Part shown: positions 9,643-19,215 of the stretch, in pieces
Layout of the letters: each line of letters begins with the position of its first letter
Position numbering within the stretch: the first letter of the stretch is position 1
Assembly (NCBI GenBank): GCA_019745415.1
Contig: JAIETF010000012.1
Location: 1-64,000 of the forward strand
Origin: Candidatus Obscuribacterales bacterium
GTDB taxonomy: Bacteria; Cyanobacteriota; Vampirovibrionia; Obscuribacterales; Obscuribacteraceae
Direction: 5' to 3'
Length of the DNA stretch: 64,000 bases
Notes under the pieces: model-generated
Told to the model about the DNA's origin: nothing
Databases searched by the model: none
Seen by the model: only the letters and a program-made list of their open reading frames with translations
Position numbers and translations under genes: made by a program

Positions 9643-11086
9643 AGAAAGTAATTCGCTCTTCTTTCCGGACGATAGTCAAAAGCTCTGGTCATTCGGTGAT
9701 ACTTGCACTTACCAGCGCTTGAGCTCGAATTCTTCCGGGTTTCTTAGGCAACTTTTTGTCGTCAACATAGTATTTTGGGCAACTTTTCTCATCTATTTTA
9801 TTCTCAAGCAGCCTCTTTCAGTGCAGCCGCTCTTGTTGGTTGTCCTCTTGCTTCCCTCTATTTTCCTATCTCTTTATATACTGGTGGCATTGCGTTCGGT
9901 CGAGCGCAAACGGCTAAAGGTCATGTCCTCGGGCTTTATGATTTATGCTCCGGTCTCACAATACATATTCAACGAGCATCGCATAGGCTTCGACAAAGTA
10001 AGAAGTGTGAAGATTGCTCTTTATAAGCGGCATTTTCTGCCCGAAGAAGAATGTCTAATCATTGAGAAGAGTGATGGTCGCTCTCTTGTGATTCCCTTTG
10101 AAGAAGTTCTTACAGATATAAGGCGTTCTGATTTTATGGCGCGCCTATCAGCCTATCAGCCTGGTCTGCTTGATTTGTCGGCGGCGCCTGCATTAACCAA
10201 TGAAGGCGGTCCGTCTTATACCGAGTTGTGGTTGCATGACTTTGCAACGAGAGGAACGCGGCAGACCCTGGGCTTACATACTGCCGGGGCTTGCTTGAAA
10301 GAAGGATGTTATGTCGTCAATGGTATCATCGGCGGTGGTGGGCAGGGCAATGCCTATTTGGCAGAAGGGCCAGATGGCATTGTGGTATTGAAAGAATATG
10401 TTCTACCTGTGTACAGAGGCACTCGTCTTTTTGAAGATCTCTCTGCTAGGTTTTTTGCTGAAGCCAAGCTGCTTTCCGAACTAGAACATCCTGGAATCGT
10501 CAAATTGCTTGATCATTTTGTGGAAGACTCTAGAGGCTATTTGGTTTTGGAGTTTGTAGAGGGTCCTTCTTTGAAGGAGCTGGTGGAGAGAGAAGGCGCT
10601 CAGCCCCTCTCGACCGTCATTTCAGTCGGTAAAGATTTGTCGGCGGCTCTGCTCTATCTCCATGGGCGCTTTCCGTCGGTGATTCACCGCGATCTCAGTC
10701 CTGACAATGTCATTCTTAGGGACGATGGTTCAGCCTGTATTGTTGATTTCAATGTGGCAAGAGCTCTTGAGCGAGATTCTCGTACAGCAGTGGTAGGCAA
10801 GCAGGCCTATATGCCGCCTGAGCAATTCAGAGGCAAGCCTTGTCCGCAGAGCGATCTCTATGCTCTAGGGGCGACACTGTACTTCTTGGCTGTCGGTGAG
10901 GACCCGCCGCCTCTCACCAATCTTTCCCCTTTTGAAGATGCTGCCGAGGCAAGTTCTAAAGACACAGATTTCGAAGAATTCGATGAGATTGTGCGAGGTT
11001 TGACCCATTTGAGCCTGGATAAGCGATTTCGTAGCGCTGACATGGTCTATGAAAAATTGTCAAGACTGGCGCTTAAGCGCGGCTAG
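9635..11086 (+). CDS. Membrane-anchored Ser/Thr kinase with DFN motif, second of a tandem pair
   Basis: Paralogue of the preceding kinase, 483 residues. It has the same plan: two hydrophobic segments (about 40-57 and 64-86), a beta-rich middle domain, PSYTELW at 193-199, then the kinase domain (about 225-480). The glycine loop is IGGGGQGNAY, K253 is present, the catalytic loop reads HRDLSPDN at 351-358, and the DFG motif is changed to DFN at 371-373. The magnesium-binding Asp remains, so it may still be active, but the lost glycine would stiffen the activation segment. PPEQ at 394-397 replaces APE. The ATG overlaps the 3' end of the first kinase gene, implying translational coupling. The two may act as a heterodimer, which is inferred. 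Confidence 0.88.
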   Translation: MAEESNSLFFPDDSQKLWSFGDTCTYQRLSSNSSGFLRQLFVVNIVFWATFLIYFILKQPLSVQPLLLVVLLLPSIFLSLYILVALRSVERKRLKVMSSGFMIYAPVSQYIFNEHRIGFDKVRSVKIALYKRHFLPEEECLIIEKSDGRSLVIPFEEVLTDIRRSDFMARLSAYQPGLLDLSAAPALTNEGGPSYTELWLHDFATRGTRQTLGLHTAGACLKEGCYVVNGIIGGGGQGNAYLAEGPDGIVVLKEYVLPVYRGTRLFEDLSARFFAEAKLLSELEHPGIVKLLDHFVEDSRGYLVLEFVEGPSLKELVEREGAQPLSTVISVGKDLSAALLYLHGRFPSVIHRDLSPDNVILRDDGSACIVDFNVARALERDSRTAVVGKQAYMPPEQFRGKPCPQSDLYALGATLYFLAVGEDPPPLTNLSPFEDAAEASSKDTDFEEFDEIVRGLTHLSLDKRFRSADMVYEKLSRLALKRG

Positions 11087-11093
11087 TCTTAGC

Positions 11094-11123
11094 TATAATA
11101 GACGTCTGTATTTGGGTAGACGT
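11094..11123 (+). promoter_or_regulatory. Candidate promoter and direct-repeat operator before the PstS-like gene
   Basis: TATAAT at 11094-11099 lies 54-59 bases before the ATG at 11153. It overlaps the first of two exact TAGACGT copies (11099-11105 and 11117-11123, 18 bp start to start). The spacing and position near the transcription start suggest a binding site for a regulator. No clear -35 box was found at 17 bp. Confidence 0.4.
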
Positions 11124-11152
11124 ACCTGAATCGGAAGGAAGGGGCTTTCAAA

Positions 11153-12112
11153 ATGCTAGTAAAATTGCTCAGGAACTCCTGTATACAAAGAAGAGAATCT
11201 TCTGCAGAGCTGATGCGGACTGTTGCAGCTTCGCTTCTGTCCTTGACGGTTTTTTGTGCACTGGCTTTGTCTGGTTGCCAGAGCGGCACTGCTCCGCAAA
11301 ACGAGAAGCAAGCAGCAGCCGACAATTCCAGTATAGTGGTTCAGGGATCGGACACTATGGAAGACATGGTTCGCGAATGGGCGAACGGTTTCATGACAGA
11401 CAATAAGGGTGTACAAGTGACCGTGCAATCTGGTGATACCGGATCTGGTATTACCGGTCTGATTGACGGAAAAATCGATTTGGCCAGTGCTTCACGAGAG
11501 CTTACCGAAGAAGAGAACAAACTGGCTCATGCTAAGAAGATTCATCTGCGTCGGCATATGGTGGCGCGTGATGCCATAGCCGTCATTGTTAATCCCCAAA
11601 ATGATATAGATGAGATTGGGCTGGATGACTTGCGTAAGGTTTATAGCGGCGAGATAAGCACCTGGGATCAGTTGTCTAAGGGGGCCAAGCAAGAACCAAT
11701 AAGAGTTTTTGGACGGGAGTTGTCCAGCGGTACTTCGGACTATTTCAAAGAGCACGTCATGGGCGACAAGAATTTTGCCAGTGACGTCAAACTCATGCCT
11801 TCTTCCGAAGCAGTTATTGGCGCTGTTTACGGCAATCGTCTCGGCATAGGATTTGTCGGTATGTCTCAGGCCCGAGCCAACAGTAAGCAAGTGAAGATAC
11901 TTGAACTATCTCTGCGCACGGTCAAGATCAAGGAACCAGCAGTGGGCGAGGCTGCCAACGCCTTGTCTGCAGATACATATCCGCTCTCTCGACCCCTTTA
12001 TCTCTATTATGACAATTCTAGAGAGCCGAAACTTCGCCCTCTTCTGCAATATGTGCAAGGTGAAAAAGGGCGCAAAGTGGTTGAGAGTAGAGGCTTTATG
12101 ACTTCTCCCTGA
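11153..12112 (+). CDS. PstS-like phosphate-type substrate-binding lipoprotein
   Basis: Periplasmic binding protein of 319 residues with a lipobox LSGC at 39-42, so it should be a membrane-anchored lipoprotein. The mature part starts with VVQGSDTMEDMV and contains DGKIDLASASR and RELSSGTSDYF, the blocks that bind phosphate in PstS proteins. With the ATG at 11153 (preceded by GGAAGGAAGGGG) the signal region before the lipobox is long. The ATG at 11213 would give a normal 21-residue signal but has no ribosome site. No pstCAB transporter or phoU gene is adjacent, so it may be an orphan binding protein for phosphate sensing or scavenging, or may bind another oxyanion. Confidence 0.85.
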   Translation: MLVKLLRNSCIQRRESSAELMRTVAASLLSLTVFCALALSGCQSGTAPQNEKQAAADNSSIVVQGSDTMEDMVREWANGFMTDNKGVQVTVQSGDTGSGITGLIDGKIDLASASRELTEEENKLAHAKKIHLRRHMVARDAIAVIVNPQNDIDEIGLDDLRKVYSGEISTWDQLSKGAKQEPIRVFGRELSSGTSDYFKEHVMGDKNFASDVKLMPSSEAVIGAVYGNRLGIGFVGMSQARANSKQVKILELSLRTVKIKEPAVGEAANALSADTYPLSRPLYLYYDNSREPKLRPLLQYVQGEKGRKVVESRGFMTSP

Positions 12113-12131
12113 AGAAGTCGGCAGGAGAACC

Positions 12132-15100
12132 GTGAATTTTAGGAAGGCTCTAAAAGAGAAGGTTTTGATTTTTGATGGAGCCATGGGAAGCTCCATCCAT
12201 ACTTTCGATCTGGGGCTCGATGACTATCAGGGTTTGGATAACTGTCCTGAGATTTTGGTAGAGAGCCGTCCTGATGTTATCGCTTCTATACATGAGTCCT
12301 TCTTGAAAGTCGGTTGCGACTGTGTTGAGACCGATACTTTCGGAGGTTCTCCGGTTGTTCTATCCGAGTTCGGAATTGCGCACCGGGCCTATGAGTTGAA
12401 TAAGAAAGCGGCTTTGTTGGCAAGAGAGGTCGCTTCTTCTTTTGGTGATAAAAAACGCTATGTTTCGGGCTCAATAGGTCCGACCACCAAGATTCCCTCC
12501 TTAGGGCACATAAGTCTAAAGGCTATGCAGGACGCCTATTTTGAGCAGGTAAGAGGGCTTGTAGATGGTGGCGTAGACGTTCTGCAGTTTGAAACCGGGC
12601 AAGACTTGCTGCAGGCCAAGGCGGCTATTTTAGCTATTCTCAGCTATTTGAGGCAATGCGGCAAAGATATTCCCATCATTACCCAAGTTACGCTCGAGGC
12701 GCCGCCTCTGGGAACTATGCTTGTCGGTTCGGATATATCGGCGGCCTTAGCCACCTTGTCTGCTTTTCCTATAGATGTGATCGGTATCAACTGCGCGACT
12801 GGTCCATCTGAGATGTATGATCCTTTGCGTTATCTTTGCGAGAACAGCGATCTTGCCGTTTCAGTTTTGCCTAATGCCGGTTTGCCTGAGAACATTGATG
12901 GTCGAACAGTCTATAAGTTAGAGCCGCAAGAACTTGCCGAACATCTCAAGCAATTCGCCGCAGTTTTTGGTGCCAACATTGTCGGCGGTTGCTGCGGCAC
13001 CACCCCCGAGCATCTAGCCCGAGTGGTTGATGCAGTAGAGGGCATGGCGCCGCTCAGTCGACAAGCCGATGTAAGTAGCGCAGTGGCCAGCATTTATACC
13101 AGCTGTCCCCTGGCTTTTGATAAGTTGAATATGCAGCCGCCCTTGATAGTCGGTGAAAGAACCAATACCAACGGCTCTCGTAAGTTTAAAGAGCTTCTTG
13201 AGTTGAGCGATCTCGATGGCATGGTTCGCATGGCTCGCGAACAAGAAAAAGAAGGGGCCCATATCTTAGATGTCTGTACCGCCTATGTGGGTAGAGACGA
13301 GAGTGCCGATATGGAAGCATTCATAAAACGGCTCAATACCGAACTCAATATTCCAATTATGGTTGATAGTACCGAATATGGTGTTATTGAGAAAGCCTTG
13401 CAGCTGATCGCCGGTCGAGCCATAGTCAATTCCATCAACCTGGAAGACGGTGAGACCAAGATGATGGAGAAGGTTAGGCTGATAAGTGGCTATGGCGCTG
13501 CCGCCGTGGCCTTGACCATAGATGAGGACGGCATGGCCAAAGATGCCGAGAAGAAGCTTGCGGTAGCTAAGCGCATCTACGATCTTGCTCTCTCCGGTGG
13601 CTTGAAGCCTGCAGATCTAGTCTTTGATGCTCTTACTTTTACTTTGAGTACGGGTAATAAAGAAGATCGTAAGCTTGGACTTGCCACTCTCGATGGTATC
13701 AGAATGATCAAGCAATATTTGCCGGGAGTGAAGACTATACTTGGCGTCAGTAATATCTCTTTTGGCTTTGATGCGCGCATTCGTAGAATTCTCAATTCGG
13801 TCTTTCTGCATTATGCGGTAGAAGCCGGTTTGGATATGGCCATAGTCAATGCTCAGAAAATCTTGCCACTCTATAAAATCGACGAGAGTGAAAGAGAGTT
13901 CCATCGGCGCCTTATTTTTGATCTTGCCGAGGCTGACTATGACCCTCTCTTTAGACTTTTAGAATTTTATGATAAGAAAGAGAAGACCAGCAGCAAGAGC
14001 ACAAGCGATCTTGCGCTGTCTGTGGAAGAGCGCTTGCAGAGGCGAATTATCGACGGCGACCGAGTGGGGCTTGATAAAGATTTGGAGCAAGCTCTGCTTA
14101 AGTACGCTCCCCTTACCATCATTAATACTATTTTGCTGGAAGGTATGAAAGTAGTTGGCGATCTCTTTGGCGCCGGCAAAATGCAATTGCCTTTTGTTTT
14201 GCAGTCGGCTGAAACAATGAAAGCTGCGGTTACTTATCTTGAGCCTCATATGGAAAGGTTGGGGGGCGAAAGTCGCGGCACTATGGTTTTGGCCACTGTT
14301 AAAGGTGATGTGCATGATATCGGTAAGAATTTAGTCGATATCATTCTCACCAATAACGGCTACAAAGTTATCAATCTTGGTATCAAGCAGCCCATAGAGA
14401 ACATCATCAGTGCGGCCTTGGAACACAAGGCCGACTGCATTGGTATGAGCGGTCTCTTGGTCAAGTCAACTGTAATTATGAAGGAGAACCTGGAGATACT
14501 AAATGCTCGGGGTATTACCATTCCAGTAATTTTGGGCGGCGCTGCCTTAACGCGGCGCTATGTGGAGGAGGATTGTCGGCGGGTTTATAAGGGCCGGCTC
14601 TATTATGGGCAAGATGCTTTCGATGATTTACGCATAATGGAAGCGCTCGCTTCGGGGCAGTGGCAGGAGACTGAGCAAGCCCTCTCTTCTCGGTCGGAAG
14701 TCTGTTCAAATGCCGAATCTGATGACCTTGCCTATGATTCTGATGCTGGGCACGACGAACCGACCGAGACTAAAGAGAAGACCGAGTCAAAAGAGAAGCT
14801 CACCGCGTTTATCAGGTCGGATGTTGCCCGTCTTCGTCAGCCCGAGCCGCCTTTTTGGGGGCGTAAGGTAGTAGAAGATTTCGATCTTGCCGAGGTCTTT
14901 TCTTTCATCAATGAAACATCTTTGATCAAGGGTCAGTATCGAGTCAGGCAGGGTGAGCTGAGCGACCATGACTATAAGCAGCTTTTGCATGAAAAAGTCT
15001 ATCCGTCACTCGATCGCCTAAAAGAGAAACTCTATAAGGAGCAGCACTTGATGCCTCGGGCGGTCTATGGCTATTTCCCTTGCCAGAGCCGTGGCAATGA

Positions 15101-15647
15101 GCTTTTAGTATTTGAGCCGAATAAGCTTGATCACCCTTATGTAAGCTTCACTTTTCCTCGGCAGTCTTTCGGACGCCGCCTTTGTATAGCTGATTTCTTT
15201 GCTGATGAGACTGAAGGTTTTGATGTCTTGCCGCTTCAGATTGTCACGATGGGAAGGTCTGCTGCTTCTTATGCCGCTGAGCTATTCAGCTCGGGTGAGT
15301 ATTCCGATTATCTCTATTTCCACGGCTTGGCCGTAGAGTCGGCTGAAGGTCTTGCCGAACTCATGCATAAACGAATCAGGGCTGAACTAGGTTACGCCGG
15401 CGAAGATAGTCCCGACCGCCGCCGCTTCTTTCAACAGGGTTACCGAGGTACTCGGTTTAGTCCGGGTTATCCGGCATGCCCCGAATTGGAATCGCAGAAG
15501 CAGATTTTCGACCTGCTTAAGCCTGAAGAAATAGGCATGGAGTTGAGCGAAGAGTATCAGCTAGTTCCGGAAGAAAGTACTTCGGCTTTGGTTGTGGTGC
15601 ATCCGGAAGCTAAATACTTCAATATAGTGAGAAGAGGAGAGGGGTAA
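12132..15647 (+). CDS. metH: Cobalamin-dependent methionine synthase
   Basis: Full-length MetH of 1171 residues, which transfers the methyl group of methyl-tetrahydrofolate to homocysteine via cobalamin. Domains in order: homocysteine-binding barrel (1-310; zinc ligands C221, C287, C288 in GGCCGTT), pterin-binding barrel (about 335-590; GERTNTNGSRKF), cap (about 630-715), B12-binding fold (about 716-860; DVHDIGKN with the cobalt-binding H728) and AdoMet reactivation domain (about 905-1165; RGTRFSPGYPACPE). An acidic linker (about 862-900) precedes the last domain. The GTG start is supported by a GGAG site. No cobalamin or SAM riboswitch fits in the 19-bp gap upstream, so it is probably expressed with the PstS-like gene or from an internal promoter. 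Confidence 0.97.
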   Translation: MNFRKALKEKVLIFDGAMGSSIHTFDLGLDDYQGLDNCPEILVESRPDVIASIHESFLKVGCDCVETDTFGGSPVVLSEFGIAHRAYELNKKAALLAREVASSFGDKKRYVSGSIGPTTKIPSLGHISLKAMQDAYFEQVRGLVDGGVDVLQFETGQDLLQAKAAILAILSYLRQCGKDIPIITQVTLEAPPLGTMLVGSDISAALATLSAFPIDVIGINCATGPSEMYDPLRYLCENSDLAVSVLPNAGLPENIDGRTVYKLEPQELAEHLKQFAAVFGANIVGGCCGTTPEHLARVVDAVEGMAPLSRQADVSSAVASIYTSCPLAFDKLNMQPPLIVGERTNTNGSRKFKELLELSDLDGMVRMAREQEKEGAHILDVCTAYVGRDESADMEAFIKRLNTELNIPIMVDSTEYGVIEKALQLIAGRAIVNSINLEDGETKMMEKVRLISGYGAAAVALTIDEDGMAKDAEKKLAVAKRIYDLALSGGLKPADLVFDALTFTLSTGNKEDRKLGLATLDGIRMIKQYLPGVKTILGVSNISFGFDARIRRILNSVFLHYAVEAGLDMAIVNAQKILPLYKIDESEREFHRRLIFDLAEADYDPLFRLLEFYDKKEKTSSKSTSDLALSVEERLQRRIIDGDRVGLDKDLEQALLKYAPLTIINTILLEGMKVVGDLFGAGKMQLPFVLQSAETMKAAVTYLEPHMERLGGESRGTMVLATVKGDVHDIGKNLVDIILTNNGYKVINLGIKQPIENIISAALEHKADCIGMSGLLVKSTVIMKENLEILNARGITIPVILGGAALTRRYVEEDCRRVYKGRLYYGQDAFDDLRIMEALASGQWQETEQALSSRSEVCSNAESDDLAYDSDAGHDEPTETKEKTESKEKLTAFIRSDVARLRQPEPPFWGRKVVEDFDLAEVFSFINETSLIKGQYRVRQGELSDHDYKQLLHEKVYPSLDRLKEKLYKEQHLMPRAVYGYFPCQSRGNELLVFEPNKLDHPYVSFTFPRQSFGRRLCIADFFADETEGFDVLPLQIVTMGRSAASYAAELFSSGEYSDYLYFHGLAVESAEGLAELMHKRIRAELGYAGEDSPDRRRFFQQGYRGTRFSPGYPACPELESQKQIFDLLKPEEIGMELSEEYQLVPEESTSALVVVHPEAKYFNIVRRGEG

Positions 15648-15651
15648 GCTG

Positions 15652-16221
15652 GTGTCAGGTGCAGCTAATGCCAAGGGCGATGAAAATACTAAGAAGAATG
15701 CCGATGAAAAGCTTGATGTAAAGGCTGAGATATTAATTAGAAAGGCCGGTCTGCTCGATGCAAAAGCCATTCTTAATGTGCATTATGCTGCTGTTCATGA
15801 CTCTAAACCCGGAAGTGCCTCATCTTTTTACGATCGTGAAACTTTGGATTGTTGGTCCCCGGTAGTTGATGAAGAGCGGGTTGGCAACTTTATCTCATGC
15901 TTTAAGCCTGATGATGAACTGATGTGTGTTGCCCAGCTGGGCGATAAGTTGATTGGATTTGCCTCTATCGTGCCGCGTCTGAACGAACTGCGCTCATGTT
16001 ATGTAGATCCGTCCTTGAGCTTGAAAGGCGTAGCTCGCAGTCTGCTTTTGCATCTGGAAGCTGAGGCGCGCCAATTGCGTTTGGGCTTTCTTACTTTAGA
16101 TGCTTCACTTAATGCTGAGTCTTTCTATCAGAAGTTGGGCTATCAATCCGATGGCTTAACACGGCATCCCTTGCCTGGTGGGCTTTCTATGACTGCTGTC
16201 AGGATGTATAAGTTCCTTTAA
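15652..16221 (+). CDS. GNAT-family acetyltransferase
   Basis: A protein of 189 residues. A Lys/Asp-rich tail of about 25 residues precedes a GNAT fold: ILIRKAGLLDAKAILNVHYAAV at the start of the domain, a central strand with FASIVPR, the acetyl-CoA loop region LRSCYVDPSLSLKGVARSLL, and the terminal LNAESFYQKLGYQ block. The acceptor substrate is unknown; the protein resembles small single-domain YjaB/ElaA-like acetyltransferases. The GTG start has GGAGAGG upstream. It begins 4 bp after the metH stop, so it is in the same transcript, although no functional link to methionine synthesis is apparent. Confidence 0.83.
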   Translation: MSGAANAKGDENTKKNADEKLDVKAEILIRKAGLLDAKAILNVHYAAVHDSKPGSASSFYDRETLDCWSPVVDEERVGNFISCFKPDDELMCVAQLGDKLIGFASIVPRLNELRSCYVDPSLSLKGVARSLLLHLEAEARQLRLGFLTLDASLNAESFYQKLGYQSDGLTRHPLPGGLSMTAVRMYKFL

Positions 16222-16287
16222 GGCGCTTAATCTCTGAAAGCAGTATTATGGGAGGTCCTATATATCAGGATTTCGGGAGTTAAGAAA

Positions 16288-17658
16288 ATGGGACAAGATC
16301 TGGAAAAAGCTAGAGCCAAATCCAGGGAAGTTCTTGAGTTTATCGCTAAGCCTAAACTCAATGAAGGCGAACGCAAGCAAGTTATCGATGAGTCGGTCAA
16401 ATATTGGACAGAGCATGTCAACGCCGGCTTTTTGCAGTACAGAAAGTCAGTCAGTACCGACTATACAGCCGTGGAATGGGAAGATGAAGGCGCTACCTTT
16501 AGAGACATCAACGGTAAAGAGTTCATCGATATGCTCGGTGGCTATGGCGTCTACAACGTAGGGCACCGCCATCCACGCGTGCTCAAGACAGTGAGGGATC
16601 AGCTTGAGAAGCAGGCCATTCACTCTCAGGAATTGATTGATCCTTTGCGTACCTATCTTGCTTACTTGGTTTCGCTAATCACTCCTGGTGATCTTAAATA
16701 TTCATTTTTCACCAATTCAGGCACCGAGTCTGTAGAAGGCTGCCTGAAAATGGCTATGTTGGCCACTGGACGCCGTCACTTTATCGGCACTATCGGAGGC
16801 TTTCACGGGAAGAGTCTCGGTTCTTTAGGCGGGACATCAAAAGCTGTTTTTCGTGAACCTTTCTTGCCTTTGCTGAACTGGTCTCATGTGCCTTTCGGCG
16901 ATGTCGAAGCCTTAGAAACAGTCTTTAAGTGCTGCGATTTCTCAGGCGATCGTATCGCCGCTTTTGTGGTTGAACCATTGCAAGGTGAAGGCGGTATCAA
17001 TGTCGCCCCGCCTGGCTATCTAGCTAAAGCCCGTGAACTTTGCGATAAGTATGGAGCCATGCTGGTCTTTGACGAGATTCAGTGCGGCATGGGGCGTACA
17101 GGCAAGATGTTTTATTGCCAATACGACGATGTCAGCCCCGACTTGATGGCTCTCGGAAAAGCTTTCGGCGGCGGCGTAATGCCGATTGGCGCCGTTGTGG
17201 GCAATGAGAAGACTTGGTCGAAGTATGTGGAGAATCCTTTCCTCCATACCACTACTTTTGGTGGCAATCCGCTCAGCTGTGCAGCCGCTATCGCCACTAT
17301 CTCAATCTTGCTTGATGAAGACCTGCCGGCGCAAGCTAAGGCAAAGGGCGATTATATGATTCCTCGTATGAATGAGCTTGTGAAGCGTTATCCCGATGTG
17401 ATGAAAGAAATCAGAGGGGTGGGCTTGATGCTCGGCATGGAATTTACCGGCAACGACACCGGCTATGAGGTGGCGAAGCACTTGTTCGCCCGCAACATAC
17501 TCATCTCAGGAACCTATATCAACTCTAAATGTTTGAGAGTGGAGCCGCCCCTCACCATTTCTTACGAGCAGATAGATACATTCTTGAAGGCTCTGGAAGA
17601 GTCGGTGGCCGAGGTCTCCAAGTCAGCTAAGTCCGGATTGGCTCCCGCCATCTCCTGA
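16288..17658 (+). CDS. Putrescine aminotransferase-like class III aminotransferase
   Basis: PLP enzyme of 456 residues that closely matches E. coli PatA (YgjG) along its length: EHVNAGFLQYRKSV near 42-55, HSQELIDPLR at 112-121, NSGTESVEG at 143-151, GFHGKSLG at 171-178, DEIQCGMGRTGKMF at 262-275, ALGKAFGGGVMPIGA with K291 as the PLP lysine, and FLHTTTFGGNPLSCAAA. It probably moves the amino group of putrescine (or cadaverine) to 2-oxoglutarate. The arginase at 56 kb makes ornithine, a putrescine precursor, but is distant. An ornithine aminotransferase role cannot be excluded. Its 3' end overlaps the convergent LRV-repeat gene by 36 bp. Confidence 0.85.
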   Translation: MGQDLEKARAKSREVLEFIAKPKLNEGERKQVIDESVKYWTEHVNAGFLQYRKSVSTDYTAVEWEDEGATFRDINGKEFIDMLGGYGVYNVGHRHPRVLKTVRDQLEKQAIHSQELIDPLRTYLAYLVSLITPGDLKYSFFTNSGTESVEGCLKMAMLATGRRHFIGTIGGFHGKSLGSLGGTSKAVFREPFLPLLNWSHVPFGDVEALETVFKCCDFSGDRIAAFVVEPLQGEGGINVAPPGYLAKARELCDKYGAMLVFDEIQCGMGRTGKMFYCQYDDVSPDLMALGKAFGGGVMPIGAVVGNEKTWSKYVENPFLHTTTFGGNPLSCAAAIATISILLDEDLPAQAKAKGDYMIPRMNELVKRYPDVMKEIRGVGLMLGMEFTGNDTGYEVAKHLFARNILISGTYINSKCLRVEPPLTISYEQIDTFLKALEESVAEVSKSAKSGLAPAIS

Positions 17659-19215
17659 ACCGGCTATATCGAAGTCCCCGGTGATGGTGCCTAGATTGGT
17701 GCGCCTGAGTTGTTTGCGTGCTTCATAGGCAACAAATGGATCAACATCGTTTTCCAACTGTCTTGCTACTTCAATCGGGCAGTTGGGATTTTCGACCAAA
17801 CGCAGTCGCACTTCACGGGCTGCGTCTCTTGCTAGAATTTGGAACGCTTCCGGGGGGGTGGCATAGTTTTCGGCTACTGCCTTCTTCACCGATTCGCTTT
17901 CGTGGCTGGCTAGTTCAAGCAGTCTAGATGGCGGCGTGGAATGGCGGGCTGCCACCATGGTGAGGAAAGCAATAGTGTCTGTGGCTGAAGCTTGCACTAT
18001 TTTTCGCTCGATTCCTTGCGGACCGTTGCGGTTGTAAACTCCGGCAGGATTGAACTTAAGGTCTTTGACAGTGTCTTTCTGCTGCTTATAGGCTACTTTT
18101 GCCGAGTCCGACTCGAGTGTGTGCCACTCTCCCGACACAGCACCAGGGGCGGCCGAAGCCGCTTCCTTGGTGCCGGTTTGGTTTGGTTGGTCGGAGGAAA
18201 GTTGAGGAGGTTTGATGGCTTCCAGTGCCGAGTAAGTGCTTGTTACCTGATTGTTGGTCGGTCTAAACTTATGGGTGGCGAGAAGATTGGCGCCCGTGTT
18301 GTCCATCTCGCAAGTTTTCAGCTTCTTAACTAGGGTGCTGCGTGCTTCTGCTGCGACAACTTTATTGCGGTCATTAGACAGTTGTCTCAAGATATCTGTG
18401 CCGGTCTTGCGATTGGCTGCCACTTTCGCCCTGACGCCTGCATCTTGGTCTTGGGCCAGGCGCCTTAAGGTATCTTGCGGTGTAGAAGGATTGCTCGCCA
18501 CAGCGGCTCTGACTTCGGCATGGATTTGACCCGCCAGCCAATTCAAGGTTGTGGGAGGCGTATGTGTATTTTCAGCTACTTGCCTGAAAGATTGTTCGGT
18601 GGCCGTACTTTCCTGACTTTCACCTAGTTTAGGATGATTACCGGTCAAGGTTTCGGACTCTAGATGGAAGTCGCTTACCAGCATAGACTCATTATTGACG
18701 CTATCTCTTATACTGCTTTCTCTGGTGCTGCTCAGATTCTTTCTCGAGTGGTCAGCTCCGGGCTCGTCCATTTCGTTTTCAGCGTTACTTTTTTGTTTGC
18801 TTTCTGAAATGGCAAAGTTGATCACCGGTGGACCCTTCTTCTCTTGCAACTCGGGCAGGCTGGAAGGGGGCAGGGCTGTAACCTCGCCTGGATTAGGTCT
18901 GGCAAAGCGTGAAAATGATTTGCTTACCCTCGCTGGCTCAAAGTCGTAGGTCTTTTCGCTATGGTTTTCAGCTTTAGTTGAATCTTCCTTGCTTTCTATA
19001 TTTTGTTCGTTTGCACAATTTTCAGTCGAGCTTACGTGAGCACCCACTATATAAGTAGAGGTTTTTTGTGCATAGTCTTGTGAAGGCGAGTCGGCAAGGG
19101 TCTCTTCGACCTTCTCAGCCACCTCTAATTTTTCAGGCTTATCTGATCCGCTGCTTTCCAGTCTGTCGACCAGTTTGCGCAGAAACCTCGCCAGTTTAGA
19201 TTGAAAGGTTTCCAT
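17623..19215 (-). CDS. LRV-repeat protein with long disordered middle
   Basis: A protein of 530 residues. The first 30 residues are basic and helical, followed by a Ser/Glu/Asn-rich disordered stretch to about 210. Two blocks of leucine-rich-variant repeats follow (about 215-300 and 425-510), each repeat having the pattern (N)xxTPxxxLxxLAxDxxxxVRxxVA. LRV repeats form a right-handed solenoid used for protein contacts. The linker between the blocks (about 300-420) is again low-complexity. There is no signal peptide and no catalytic motif. The 3' end overlaps that of the convergent aminotransferase gene by 36 bp. It is probably a cytoplasmic scaffold protein, which is inferred from fold alone. 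Confidence 0.78.
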   Translation of the reverse strand: METFQSKLARFLRKLVDRLESSGSDKPEKLEVAEKVEETLADSPSQDYAQKTSTYIVGAHVSSTENCANEQNIESKEDSTKAENHSEKTYDFEPARVSKSFSRFARPNPGEVTALPPSSLPELQEKKGPPVINFAISESKQKSNAENEMDEPGADHSRKNLSSTRESSIRDSVNNESMLVSDFHLESETLTGNHPKLGESQESTATEQSFRQVAENTHTPPTTLNWLAGQIHAEVRAAVASNPSTPQDTLRRLAQDQDAGVRAKVAANRKTGTDILRQLSNDRNKVVAAEARSTLVKKLKTCEMDNTGANLLATHKFRPTNNQVTSTYSALEAIKPPQLSSDQPNQTGTKEAASAAPGAVSGEWHTLESDSAKVAYKQQKDTVKDLKFNPAGVYNRNGPQGIERKIVQASATDTIAFLTMVAARHSTPPSRLLELASHESESVKKAVAENYATPPEAFQILARDAAREVRLRLVENPNCPIEVARQLENDVDPFVAYEARKQLRRTNLGTITGDFDIAGSGDGGSQSGLS

